Positions 42,330 to 51,702 of a DNA stretch of 64,000 bases are shown here, piece by piece. Origin of the DNA: Mycobacterium sp. 1274761.0 (GTDB taxonomy: Bacteria; Actinomycetota; Actinomycetes; Mycobacteriales; Mycobacteriaceae); assembly GCF_001668615.1 (NCBI RefSeq), contig NZ_LZMC01000062.1:1-64000 (forward strand), in the 5' to 3' direction. The first letter of the stretch is position 1; the number at the start of each line of letters is the position of its first letter. Position numbers and translations under genes: made by a program. Below the pieces are notes generated by a model. It ran no database searches and was not told where the DNA came from. It saw only the letters and a program-made list of their open reading frames with translations.

Positions 42330-44169
42330 ACCCACGCAGCTGCCGGATCAATCGGATGTCGACATTCCGGCCCTTCGTCAAAGGTATCGCGAAGAGCGGA
42401 GCCGCCGCCTGCGTCCCGACGGTCAGAAGCAATACACGCCGGCGGCGGAGGCAACACCAGCAATCGACTACAGCGATCCGCACATGCCGCGCTTGCCAAG
42501 GCAGGCAATTACCGACGAGATAGATGTTGCAATCCTCGGTGGTGGTTGGGCCGGCATATTGGCCGGCCATCACATGCGCAAGTTGGGTATCGACAACTTC
42601 CGGATCATTGAGCAGGCGGGCGACTTCGGAGGCGTGTGGTACTGGAACCGCTACCCGGGGCTTTCCTGTGACAACGACTCGTACTGCTATTTACCGCTTT
42701 TGGAGGAGATGGAGTTCTTCCCATCGAAGAAGTTCGCTGACGGACTCGAAATACGCGAGTACAGCCAGAGAGTCGCAACCAGATTCAACCTCTATGAAGG
42801 GGCACTTTTCCACACATGTGTCAATGCGTTGAGCTGGGATGAGTCCATCAATCGGTGGCGTATCGCGACCGATCGCGGCGATGACCTCCGGACTCGCTTC
42901 GTTGTGATGGCGCTCGGGCCGATCAACACTCCAAAGGTGCCCCGCGTCGAGGGCCTCGACGACTTCGAGGGCAAGACTTTTCATACCGCGCGATGGGACT
43001 ACAACTACACCGGTGGAAGCCAAGAGGAGCCAGTCCTCGACAATCTGCGCGACAAACGCGTAGCCATCGTCGGCACAGGCGCTTCGGCTATCCAGGCGGT
43101 GCCCTACCTAGGCAGGTTCGCCAAGCAGTTGTACGTTCTCCAGCGCACTGCTTCTACCGTCGACGAGCGTCATAACACGCCTACAGATCCAGCCTGGCTC
43201 GCCACGCTGCAGCCTGGTTGGCAGCGCGAACGCCAAATGAACTTTCACCGCGCAGCGATAGACGGCTTGATGCCGGGTGAACAAGACCAGATTTGCGACA
43301 TCTGGACGGAGATAAATCGCAACCTCTCTGCTGAGTTCAACGAGACAGGCTGGCCGGAGTCGCCAGAGGAATTCCTGGCGAAGCGCGAAATGATGGACTA
43401 CCGAGTCATGGAGCGGCTTCGGCAACGGGTCGACGCAGTGGTGAAAGATCAAGAGACAGCAGCGATCCTGAAACCCTGGTATCGGCACATGTGCAAGCGG
43501 CCAGCTTCGAGCGACGAGTTCTACCCAACGTTTAACTTGCCGAATGTCCAGCTTCTCGACGTATCGCCGACGCGAGGTCTTGAGCGCGTTACCAGCCATG
43601 GATTCATCCACGAGTCCACGGAATATGAGATCGACTGCCTGATTTTCGCCAGCGGTTTCGAGGTGACCAGTGACCTTCAGCGGCGGTGGGGGATCGACAA
43701 GGTGTCTGGCCGTGGTGGTCGATCTCTCTATGATCAGTGGGCGCACGAGTTTCGGACTTTCCACGGCGTGATGACGCACGGATTTCCAAATCAGTTCTAC
43801 ATCGGGTTCTTTCAAGGTGGCTTCAACGCCTCGACGACCGAGACGTTCAACAATCAGGGCAAACACATCGCCTGGATTATCAGTCAGGCGCTCGAACGCG
43901 GTGCATCTGCTGTGGAGCCCAGTTTGAAGGCGCAGGAAACCTATGTCGACCACGTCCGCGATGTGGCTATCGATACCTCGGCGTTCATCCGAGAATGCAC
44001 GCCTGGATATTTCAACAATGACGGACAGGAGATCGCCGACGAGAAAGGTGAGCTCCGGCCGCGATCATATACCGGCGAGTTGTACGGCCTTGGGTACTAC
44101 GCCTTCGAGAAGCTGCTGGAAGGTTGGCGATCGAACGACGATCTGTCGGGACTGGTACTTGAAACATGA
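42319..44169 (+). CDS. Baeyer-Villiger monooxygenase (long N-terminal type)
   Basis: The 616-residue flavoenzyme has an FAD site GGGWAG (74-79), the Baeyer-Villiger fingerprint FEGKTFHTARWD (F216, G218, H222, W226) and an NADPH site GTGASA (252-257). The roughly 65-residue N-terminal extension and overall length put it with CPDMO/OTEMO-like and steroid monooxygenase-type enzymes rather than the 540-residue CHMO/PAMO group. These insert O next to a carbonyl of cyclic or bulky ketones, giving lactones or esters. It is translationally coupled to the P450 and is the strongest clue that the island degrades a cyclic ketone. Confidence 0.93.
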   Translation: MTCEPTQLPDQSDVDIPALRQRYREERSRRLRPDGQKQYTPAAEATPAIDYSDPHMPRLPRQAITDEIDVAILGGGWAGILAGHHMRKLGIDNFRIIEQAGDFGGVWYWNRYPGLSCDNDSYCYLPLLEEMEFFPSKKFADGLEIREYSQRVATRFNLYEGALFHTCVNALSWDESINRWRIATDRGDDLRTRFVVMALGPINTPKVPRVEGLDDFEGKTFHTARWDYNYTGGSQEEPVLDNLRDKRVAIVGTGASAIQAVPYLGRFAKQLYVLQRTASTVDERHNTPTDPAWLATLQPGWQRERQMNFHRAAIDGLMPGEQDQICDIWTEINRNLSAEFNETGWPESPEEFLAKREMMDYRVMERLRQRVDAVVKDQETAAILKPWYRHMCKRPASSDEFYPTFNLPNVQLLDVSPTRGLERVTSHGFIHESTEYEIDCLIFASGFEVTSDLQRRWGIDKVSGRGGRSLYDQWAHEFRTFHGVMTHGFPNQFYIGFFQGGFNASTTETFNNQGKHIAWIISQALERGASAVEPSLKAQETYVDHVRDVAIDTSAFIRECTPGYFNNDGQEIADEKGELRPRSYTGELYGLGYYAFEKLLEGWRSNDDLSGLVLET

Positions 44170-44384
44170 CTCCAGCAATGTGCTTTGGGATATCACGTTC
44201 TCGGCTGGCGTCTCGCGCCTTGCGACCATCGAATGGCTGTCGACCAATCTCGCAGTCATCGTCGAAATCTTCTGGTGTGCAGGCTGAAACATTGTTCTCG
44301 GCGATTGCTGAACCGACAACGAGCCAGTCATATCGCGATTCGCACCCTAGGCCGTAATCCAAGATTCCTGTACGAGGAGGTTGT

Positions 44385-45497
44385 ATGTCCTACGAGAGCA
44401 CTGCAGAGCCGATAAAGGTCGGCTATTTGATGGACTTCACGCTTGCGGCGGATTTTCCGAAGGAGTTGCTGGAATCGTTCGTCCAGTCCTTCGACCTGAT
44501 TTTCTCCGAGGCGGCTGACCAAGGGCTCATAGATCGTCCGGTGCAGGTGATCTACCGTGAAGTGGAGGGACTGCCAAAGGGATCAGTCAAGGCGGTGATC
44601 GATGCCTACGGTGAACTTGCTGACGAAGGCTGCCTCGTAGTTTTTGGGCCAAATATCACCGACAACGTCGTTCCGACACGCGAGGCGATCGAGGAACGCT
44701 TCAAAGTGCCTGCGATCAGTGTTACGGGGACAGACGACTGGCTGGGCGAGTGGACGTTCTCCTTCCCCCAAGGGTCTATGACCGACGAACCGATCTTCCT
44801 CGCCGATCTCATCGCGAAGAAGGGTTTGAGCACGGTCGGCGTCTTAGTTGAACAGAATTTGATTGGCGAGACTTACCTCGGCAACTTACGACGCGCCTGC
44901 GCACGCAAGGGAATTCGTATCGTGGCGGAGGCGCCGATTGCGCAGACGGCGCAGGACATCGGTGCCGCGGTGGGCACTCTGTACGAGGCGCGGGCTGAAG
45001 CCATCGTGCATCTCGGGTTCGGTTTCGGGATCGTCTTCATCAATCCGGCACTCGAGGCCGTTGGCTGGGATCCGCCGCGATTCACGACTACTGCATTTCA
45101 AAACGCGTGGATCAACCCGATCATGTGGAAAGCATTCATGGGTTGGGTCGGTGTCGATCAGTACGATGAGGCCAACCAGCTCGGGCAAAATTTTCTGGAC
45201 CGCTATCAGGCGGAATACGGCAACCGACCCGAATACTGCGTTTCCGTTGTCAATCATGATGTGGCGTCGACCCTCGTGCGTGCATTCGCCGATGCGCATC
45301 CGTTAAGCCCTCGCGGCGTCAAGGAGGCGCTCGAACGGGTGAAGATGATGCCCGCCGCCTCTGGAGCGCCAGGCACTCGCGTCTCACTGGGCAAATGGAC
45401 GCGCCGCGCGTGGATGGGGTCGGGGTACCTAGTGGCTCGCACGCTTGACGCCGACGGCGTCAATTCGCATCTTGTCGCGCGGTTTGGTGAGGAGTAA
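44385..45497 (+). CDS. Periplasmic-binding-fold (Peripla_BP_6-like) protein without signal peptide
   Basis: The 370-residue protein resembles leucine/isoleucine/valine-type ABC substrate-binding proteins: IKVGYLMDFTLAADFPKE, LVVFGPNITDNVVPTREAIEE, ISVTGTDDW, FLADLIAKKGLSTVGVLVEQN and VVNHDVASTLVRAFADA. AGGAGG is 5 nt before ATG 44385, and the protein starts MSYESTAEPIKVG with no signal peptide or lipobox. No permease or ATPase is nearby. It is therefore probably cytoplasmic, as a ligand sensor or a carrier for a hydrophobic intermediate (inference). It is followed 3 nt later by the AveC-like gene. Confidence 0.85.
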   Translation: MSYESTAEPIKVGYLMDFTLAADFPKELLESFVQSFDLIFSEAADQGLIDRPVQVIYREVEGLPKGSVKAVIDAYGELADEGCLVVFGPNITDNVVPTREAIEERFKVPAISVTGTDDWLGEWTFSFPQGSMTDEPIFLADLIAKKGLSTVGVLVEQNLIGETYLGNLRRACARKGIRIVAEAPIAQTAQDIGAAVGTLYEARAEAIVHLGFGFGIVFINPALEAVGWDPPRFTTTAFQNAWINPIMWKAFMGWVGVDQYDEANQLGQNFLDRYQAEYGNRPEYCVSVVNHDVASTLVRAFADAHPLSPRGVKEALERVKMMPAASGAPGTRVSLGKWTRRAWMGSGYLVARTLDADGVNSHLVARFGEE

Positions 45498-45500
45498 CGC

Positions 45501-46646
45501 ATGAGTATCGAAAGACCTACGCCGCACTTGGTTGACACCAAGGATCAGGTGCCTGGCAGCGGAGGGGTTAATCGCACTAACTGGGGCTCGTGGCTCGCCG
45601 GCATCGGCTTGCTCGCTTTAACCGGCTTGTTCATTGCGGTTTCGCGCACTGAACTGCATCCACGAGTGGCTAACCCGAACACGGAAGGTAGGCCGCGTCC
45701 GGTCGAGTTCCTCTTCGGAATCGACTGGATTACTCCGATCCAGGTCGGCACGGTCGTCGGTCTGATCGCGCTGGTTGTCATCTTCGTGCGCGGTTGGCGG
45801 CGCAACCCGGGAAGCCCCATCATGCTCATGTTCCTCTGCACCACGTTGATCGTGTGGCAGGACCCGATCATGAACTGGGCTCCGTACGCGGTGTACAACC
45901 CGGATCTGTTGCACTGGCCAGAAAACTGGTACTTGATCATGATGTCGCCGACCGTCGAACCGTTCATCGTGTTCGGCTACGTCTTGTTCTACTTCGGCCC
46001 GTATTTCCCGGCGGTCTGGATTCTTCGGAAAATGCAGGCCAAGCGCGGGCCGGAAGCATTCGTCAGTCGGCACCCGCTGATCAGTCTGGGCGTGCTGGTG
46101 CTGGTGATCGGCTTCGTGTTTGACGCCGCACTCGAGATTGGCGCGGTCCACACCGGCCTGTACATCTACGCCCAGGTGATCCCCTGGGGATCGGTCTTCA
46201 CGGGAACCACCTTCCAGTTCCCGTTGATCTGGGAGTCACTCTCGGTGACGTTCGTGATGATCCCGGCCGCCATCCTCGTGTACCGCGATGACACCGGAAA
46301 GTCGGTGGCGGAGAAGCTGGCTGCCAAGGCCAAACTCTTCCCCACGAAGCCGGTACTCGGGACGTTCCTGGTGATGTTCGCGATCACCAACGTTGCGTAC
46401 TTCGCATACGGAGGCTGGTTTTGGGCCATCAAGGCCAGCGGTTTGGCGACCTCGGTCGCGTGCCCGTGGCCGTATCCCGAGGCCAAAGTGTATGACCCGC
46501 AGGGGTATTACCGTGCCAACGGCGCGGAGGGGCCGTACTCGGTCGGAAAATGGGCCACCTGGCAGCAGGGGCCATTCCGCAACACCGATGTCGAGCTGGG
46601 TTCGGAGAGTGATCGCTGTACGTCCGAGAATGCGGACGGCCGATGA
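45501..46646 (+). CDS. AveC-like (spirocyclase family) membrane protein
   Basis: The 381-residue polytopic protein has about seven hydrophobic segments (for example near 33-48, 82-98, 108-120, 152-173, 192-210, 245-260, 285-305). The conserved patch QDPIMNWAPYAVYNPDLLHW is typical of the AveC family, which is abundant in mycobacteria. AveC in avermectin biosynthesis is a spiroketal cyclase/dehydratase. What mycobacterial homologues do is not known; a cyclase or hydratase for a hydrophobic intermediate is possible. GAGGAG lies just before the ATG. The stop overlaps the SDR start (ATGA). Confidence 0.82.
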   Translation: MSIERPTPHLVDTKDQVPGSGGVNRTNWGSWLAGIGLLALTGLFIAVSRTELHPRVANPNTEGRPRPVEFLFGIDWITPIQVGTVVGLIALVVIFVRGWRRNPGSPIMLMFLCTTLIVWQDPIMNWAPYAVYNPDLLHWPENWYLIMMSPTVEPFIVFGYVLFYFGPYFPAVWILRKMQAKRGPEAFVSRHPLISLGVLVLVIGFVFDAALEIGAVHTGLYIYAQVIPWGSVFTGTTFQFPLIWESLSVTFVMIPAAILVYRDDTGKSVAEKLAAKAKLFPTKPVLGTFLVMFAITNVAYFAYGGWFWAIKASGLATSVACPWPYPEAKVYDPQGYYRANGAEGPYSVGKWATWQQGPFRNTDVELGSESDRCTSENADGR

Positions 46647-47647
46647 CTGACCCGCGCACCGTCGTCATCACCGGTGCCTCTCGTGGGCTCGGGTTCGCCT
46701 CAGCCGCGCGCCTTTATCGCGAGGGGTGGCGCGTGGTCTCGGCGATGCGCACCCCTGAACGAGCAATGCCGCTGTTGCGCGAGGCGACAGGAGCCGGCGT
46801 GGATGACGACCGACTCGTCGGTGTCCAACTCGATCTGATGGACACCGCGTCGATCACCGCTGCTGCCAAGACGATCGAAGAGACCGTCGGAGCCCCATAC
46901 GCGCTCGTGCACAACGCCGGAATCTCCGCTGCCGGGATGGTTGAGGAGACCGATATTGAGTTGTGGCAGAACATGTTCGCCACTCATGTGATGGGACCGG
47001 TGGTACTGACCAAGGCGCTGTTGCCGTCGATGAGGGCCGCTGGCGAGGGCCGGATCGTGTTGGTGTCCAGCGCCGGCGGCGTGCGCGGTCAGCCGGGCAT
47101 CGCCCCGTATTCGGCGGCCAAGGGTGCGTTGGAACGGTGGGGCGAATCGATGGCGGGTGAGATCGCGCCGTTCGGCCTCGGCGTCACCATCTTGGTGTCG
47201 GGGGTCTACGACACGGACATCATCACTGACGCCGGCACCACCGATGATCGTGATCTCAACGGCCCGTATGCGCGGTTGCACAACACCATCAACTCGCGTG
47301 GGCGTTTCGCGGTCAGCCTCGCCCGGCCTCCGCAGAAATTCACCGATGGTCTGGTCAAGGCCTTGGAGGACCGTGCATCGTTCCGGCGGCGCGGAGTTGG
47401 TCCCGATGCGTCGATGTTGTTGGCGTCTAATCGGATTCTCCCGTCCGCGGGTATGCATCACATATCGCGGTTGGTGATGGGCATCCCTCGGCGGGGGACG
47501 ATGCGGGGTGGAGCCTACCCATTGACTACGGCCCAGCGGGCGATGGTGCTGGCGATGAAAGTTATTCCGCAACCGATTATGCAGCGTCTGACCGAGCGTG
47601 CAGCCCGACGAGCGGCCGCAAAGACAAGCCCGCACGCAGGAAAGTGA
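46643..47647 (+). CDS. Short-chain dehydrogenase/reductase
   Basis: The 334-residue SDR has the cofactor motif TGASRGLG (10-17), NAGIS (91-95) and the catalytic triad S142/S143, Y156 and K160 (YSAAK). It has a C-terminal extension of about 80 residues including a basic AARRAAAK end. It should oxidise a secondary alcohol, for example one made by the P450s, to the ketone used by the Baeyer-Villiger enzyme, though that link is inferred. It is coupled to the AveC-like gene by a 4-nt overlap. Confidence 0.92.
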   Translation: MTDPRTVVITGASRGLGFASAARLYREGWRVVSAMRTPERAMPLLREATGAGVDDDRLVGVQLDLMDTASITAAAKTIEETVGAPYALVHNAGISAAGMVEETDIELWQNMFATHVMGPVVLTKALLPSMRAAGEGRIVLVSSAGGVRGQPGIAPYSAAKGALERWGESMAGEIAPFGLGVTILVSGVYDTDIITDAGTTDDRDLNGPYARLHNTINSRGRFAVSLARPPQKFTDGLVKALEDRASFRRRGVGPDASMLLASNRILPSAGMHHISRLVMGIPRRGTMRGGAYPLTTAQRAMVLAMKVIPQPIMQRLTERAARRAAAKTSPHAGK

Positions 47648-47684
47648 GAACGATGGCTGACACAGCGACGGTCTCATTCGAGTC

Positions 47685-47768
47685 GGTCCGGTACTTGTGG
47701 TCATTCCCTACGAGTATGAAGAGGACGCCATCCGTATCGCCAATGACAGCGTGTACGGCCTGGCCGGA
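47685..47768 (+). pseudogene. Aldehyde dehydrogenase internal remnant
   Basis: The frame beginning at 47685 reads [17 protein letters not shown] and then [11 protein letters not shown], a signature block near the C-terminus of NAD-dependent aldehyde dehydrogenases (FGPV...IANDSxYGLA). Nothing recognisable as ALDH precedes or follows, and an ATG at 47653 opens a different frame. A full aldehyde dehydrogenase gene has therefore been deleted between the SDR and P450 genes, leaving about 28 codons. Confidence 0.8.
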
Positions 47769-47892
47769 AAACGTGACGTCGACCTCGCTGGACCACTCGC
47801 TTGCGGTCGCCTGCACAGAACGGCCGCGTCGGCTCCAGCCAGTACACAGAGCGAAATCCGTCGACGGCCCGGCCACTTGAGAGGAGCCAACA

Positions 47893-49107
47893 ATGTCTGA
47901 TCTTTTCGACGACCTCGAGGACTTCGCGGCGTTCGACGACGTGGTCTCCGGCAATGTCCGCGATCCCTACCCGGAGTTGGCGCAAACAGCCCGCGATACG
48001 CCGATCCAGCGGGTCGAGACGTCCGCGATTCCCGGTGAGGAGGGCAAGCCCTTCTTCATCGTGTACCGGCACGAGGACATTCAAACGATGTTGCGCGACC
48101 ATGAGACCTTCTCGTCCAACGCGGTGATCCAGATCTTCGGTGACGTACTCGGCCACGGAGTGATGCTCGGTATGGATGAACCCGTACACGGCAGGCTGCG
48201 GTCCCTTGTGACCAAAGCGTTTACCCAAAAGGCCCTCGCGCGCTGGGAAGACGAGATCGTGGGCCGCATCGGCAACGAGTTGATCGACCAGTTCGCCGCC
48301 GAAGGCAAGACGGACTTGGTCAAGACGTTCACGTTCCCGTATCCGGCGCGGATCATCGCCGCGCTGCTGGGCTTACCGGAGGAAGATTTCCCACAGTTCC
48401 AGCGATGGTCGATCTCGATGCTGAGTTTCACCATTAACCCCGAACGTGGCAAGGCGGCCTCCCAGGCACTGATCGACTACTTCAATCCAATCCTCGCCGC
48501 TCGGCGCACCGAGCCCCGCGACGATCTGATCAGCAGCCTCACCGCGGCCGAAATCGATGGAAGAAAACTCGCCGACGAGGACATCTACTCGTTCATCCGA
48601 CTGCTGTTGCCCGCCGGCGTGGAGACCACCTACCGCTCGCTTGGCACTCTGCTGTTCGCGCTGTTGTCCCATCCAGACCAACTGGATGCGATTCGAGCCG
48701 ATCGGTCGTTGATTCCGCAGGCGATCGAGGAGGGTGTGCGGTGGGACGCTCCATTGCTGAACATCACCCGAGTCGCGACCCGCGATACCGAACTCGCTGG
48801 GGTGCCGATCCCGCAAGGTTCATCGGTGATGCCGATGCTCGGTGCGGCCAATCGGCAGGAGGACCGGTACTCCGATCCGAACCTCTTCGACATTTTCCGG
48901 CAACCGAAGGTCCCGATCAGCTGGGGACACGGCGTACACGTGTGTCTCGGAATGCACCTCGCACGACTCGAAATGCGTACCGCGATCAACCTTCTGCTCG
49001 ATCGGCTGCCCAATCTGCGCCTGGACCCCGAAGGCGACGACCCACACATCCGTGGCATGGTCTTCCGGTCGCCCACGAGTCTGCCGGTTCTGTTCGATAC
49101 GAAGTGA
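47893..49107 (+). CDS. Cytochrome P450
   Basis: The 404-residue P450 has an intact I-helix [12 protein letters not shown] (A241, G242, E244, T245), ExxR (E280-R283) and heme Cys351 in [11 protein letters not shown], where Trp replaces the usual Phe of FGxGxHxC. A GAGGAG ribosome site precedes ATG 47893. It is probably an alkane/terpene/steroid-type hydroxylase using external ferredoxin. It lies in the module PBP-AveC-SDR-(ALDH remnant)-P450. A second P450 gene follows after 86 nt. Confidence 0.93.
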   Translation: MSDLFDDLEDFAAFDDVVSGNVRDPYPELAQTARDTPIQRVETSAIPGEEGKPFFIVYRHEDIQTMLRDHETFSSNAVIQIFGDVLGHGVMLGMDEPVHGRLRSLVTKAFTQKALARWEDEIVGRIGNELIDQFAAEGKTDLVKTFTFPYPARIIAALLGLPEEDFPQFQRWSISMLSFTINPERGKAASQALIDYFNPILAARRTEPRDDLISSLTAAEIDGRKLADEDIYSFIRLLLPAGVETTYRSLGTLLFALLSHPDQLDAIRADRSLIPQAIEEGVRWDAPLLNITRVATRDTELAGVPIPQGSSVMPMLGAANRQEDRYSDPNLFDIFRQPKVPISWGHGVHVCLGMHLARLEMRTAINLLLDRLPNLRLDPEGDDPHIRGMVFRSPTSLPVLFDTK

Positions 49108-49193
49108 CGTTATTACCCCCGCTTCGGCCGGTACGAGCGACCCTCTGAACTGGTCGCCAACGATTCGAGACTTTGGAATAGAGGAGAGAGCAT

Positions 49194-50459
49194 ATGACCG
49201 ACTTCGACACAGTTGACTTTTTCACAGATGAATCCCTTGTGTCCGACCCGTATCCATACTTCGACCATCTTCGGTCCAAATGCCCGGTGGCCCAAGCAAC
49301 CCCGCTCAACGTCATGGCGGTAACGGGATACGACGAAGCGCTCGCGATATACAAGGACTCGGCATTCTCGTCATGCAACTCGCTAGCCGGTCCGTTTTCC
49401 GGGTTCCCGTTTGGCCCTGACGGCGGCGATGATGTCACCGAACTGATCGAGCAGCATCGCCACGTTGCCCCCATGGCAGAGCACATTTCGAATCAGGATC
49501 CGCCGTTACACACCCGTACCAGAAGCCTCTTGAATCGGTTGATCACACCGAAGCGCCTCAAGGAGAACGAGGAATTCATGTGGCGGCTGGCCGATCAACA
49601 ACTGGATACATTTATAGAGCGAGGCAGTTGTGAATTCTTGTCGGCCTATGCAAAACCCTTCTCACTGCTCGTTATTGCCGACCTCTTGGGTGTCCCGCAG
49701 CACGACCACGAGGACTTTCGGGCAGTATTCGAAGGCCAAGTCGCGGGTGAGCTAGGGGAGGGGACGACAACCCATAATCCTCTCGAGTGGCTCAACGAGA
49801 AGTTTTATTCCTACATCGAGGACCGCAGGCGATCGCCGCGTGGAGATGTATTGACGGAGCTTGCGCAGGCGAAGCATGAGGACGGATCGACGCCGGACAT
49901 CGAGGACGTCATGAATCTGTCCACGTTCCTGTTCGCAGCGGGCACAGAGACCACGACGAAACTCGTCAGCGCAGCAGTACGCGTTCTCGGCGAGAACCCG
50001 CAATTGCAAGCTTCGCTTCGCGAAGATCGCAGCAAGATACCGGCGTTCCTGGAAGAGACGTTGCGCATGGAGAGCCCTGTCAAGGCGCACTTCCGAATGG
50101 CGCGCAAGACCACAACCGTCGGAGGAGTGGAAGTGCCCGCGGGTACAACTGTCATGCTCCTACCGGGTGCATGTAACCGCGATGAACGAAAGTTCGGCAA
50201 TCCCAACACCTTCGACCCCGCGCGACCGAATGTGCGAGAACAAATCGCCTTCATCCGCGGCGCCCACTCCTGCCCAGGCGCCCCATTGGCCAGGGCAGAG
50301 GGACGGATTTCAATGAACCGAATCCTTGACCGGATGGCCGACATCGTGGTGTCTGAAGAGCATCACGGGCCGGCTGGCCAGCGCCAGTTCGATTACGAAC
50401 CCACGTTCATCTTGCGAGGAATGCGCGAACTTCATATCACCTTCACATCCCTCAATTGA
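49194..50459 (+). CDS. Cytochrome P450
   Basis: The 421-residue P450 has an I-helix FAAGTETTT (247-255), ExxR (E288-R291) and heme Cys360 in FIRGAHSCPG. GAGGAGAGAG precedes ATG 49194. Its last 88 residues are duplicated, with high similarity, in the fragment at 30766-31034, showing that a close relative of this gene once stood at the left end of the island. No ferredoxin gene is present nearby. The substrate is unknown. Confidence 0.93.
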   Translation: MTDFDTVDFFTDESLVSDPYPYFDHLRSKCPVAQATPLNVMAVTGYDEALAIYKDSAFSSCNSLAGPFSGFPFGPDGGDDVTELIEQHRHVAPMAEHISNQDPPLHTRTRSLLNRLITPKRLKENEEFMWRLADQQLDTFIERGSCEFLSAYAKPFSLLVIADLLGVPQHDHEDFRAVFEGQVAGELGEGTTTHNPLEWLNEKFYSYIEDRRRSPRGDVLTELAQAKHEDGSTPDIEDVMNLSTFLFAAGTETTTKLVSAAVRVLGENPQLQASLREDRSKIPAFLEETLRMESPVKAHFRMARKTTTVGGVEVPAGTTVMLLPGACNRDERKFGNPNTFDPARPNVREQIAFIRGAHSCPGAPLARAEGRISMNRILDRMADIVVSEEHHGPAGQRQFDYEPTFILRGMRELHITFTSLN

Positions 50460-50549
50460 GCGTGGCCCGAGAAGTGTTCCATCCACGAATTGCGCTAAGC
50501 AACGTCCGGACCGCCGTCTCAAAAAGCAAATGACTTAACCGGGAGAATC

Positions 50550-51620
50550 ATGTCAAATACTGTCCTCGTTACCGGCGGCTTTGGCCTGGTGGGCTCGGCA
50601 ACCGTCCGGAGGCTGGCCGAACTCGGGCGCAATGTGGTTGCCACTGATCTCGATACGCCCGCCAACCGAAAGGCGGCCGCGAAACTGCCGAGCGGCGTCC
50701 ACGCCCAGTGGACCGACCTAACCGATTACGAGCAGGTGCAGAAGCTCGTCGCTGACGTCTCACCGGACGCGATTGTTCACCTCGCGGCGGTCATCGCACC
50801 GGCGATCTATCCCATACCCAAGGTTGCGCGCCGGGTGAACGTCGACGCCACCGCAAACCTGGTTCGCGTCGTTGAGGGGCTACCGAAGCAGCCGAGATTC
50901 GTTCATGCGTCCAGCATCACAGTGATGGGTCCTCGAAATCCGCACCGCACGACTCCTCCGCTGAGGGCGGAAGACCCGATGCGCCCCTACGACGTGTACA
51001 GCGGCCAGAAGTCTGAAGGCGAGGAGATCGTTCGAGCGTCGAAGTTGGAGTGGGTGGTCCTGCGACTTGGAGCAGTGCTGAGCCCGCACGTGGGGGCACT
51101 GCCGGTCACCACCGACGCAATGTACTTCCAGGCCGCACTACCAAGCGATGGTCGGGTGCAGACCGTCGACGTTCGTGACGTCGCTTGGGCTTTCGCTGCG
51201 GCGACCACTGCCGACGTCGCTCGCGAAATCCTCCTGATCGGTGGCGATGACTCCCACCGTTTGACATACGCGGAGGTCACCTCGGGCCTCATCGCGGCTC
51301 TGGGCATACCGGGCGCCGTGCCGACGGGTCGGCCCGGCGACCCGAACAGCGACGACGACTGGTTCGTCACCGACTGGATGGACACCACCCGAGCCGAAGA
51401 GGCGCTGCAGTTTCAGCACCACTCATGGCCCGATTTGAAGGCCGAACTAGCGGAGCGGTACCGACTGTTGCGCTACCCGGGCCGGCTCATCGCCCCGATG
51501 GTTCGACTGTTCATGGCGCGACGGTCACCCTATCGGAATGCGCCGGGTCGGTACGCCGACCCATGGGGTGCAATTCGCGCCAAGTTGGGCGAGCCCTTAT
51601 GGGATCGGCCGAACGGCTGA
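50550..51620 (+). CDS. NAD-dependent epimerase/dehydratase (extended SDR)
   Basis: The 356-residue protein has the extended-SDR cofactor motif TGGFGLVG (8-15), HLAAVIAP, a Ser in HASSITVMG and the catalytic YSGQK (Y150, K154). The C-terminal part is less conserved (YRNAPGRYADPWGAIRAK). Related mycobacterial proteins include 3-beta-hydroxysteroid dehydrogenase-like and sugar epimerase-like enzymes, so a steroid or terpenoid alcohol is possible. GGGAGA precedes the ATG. It is part of the plus-strand island series after the P450s. Confidence 0.88.
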   Translation: MSNTVLVTGGFGLVGSATVRRLAELGRNVVATDLDTPANRKAAAKLPSGVHAQWTDLTDYEQVQKLVADVSPDAIVHLAAVIAPAIYPIPKVARRVNVDATANLVRVVEGLPKQPRFVHASSITVMGPRNPHRTTPPLRAEDPMRPYDVYSGQKSEGEEIVRASKLEWVVLRLGAVLSPHVGALPVTTDAMYFQAALPSDGRVQTVDVRDVAWAFAAATTADVAREILLIGGDDSHRLTYAEVTSGLIAALGIPGAVPTGRPGDPNSDDDWFVTDWMDTTRAEEALQFQHHSWPDLKAELAERYRLLRYPGRLIAPMVRLFMARRSPYRNAPGRYADPWGAIRAKLGEPLWDRPNG

Positions 51621-51702
51621 TGCCGACGGCATAGTGTTCGCGCCGAGCACAATGCCGTCATTAGGGGCGGCCCAGAACTGTAACCGGTGAGAAAGGACCT
51701 TC

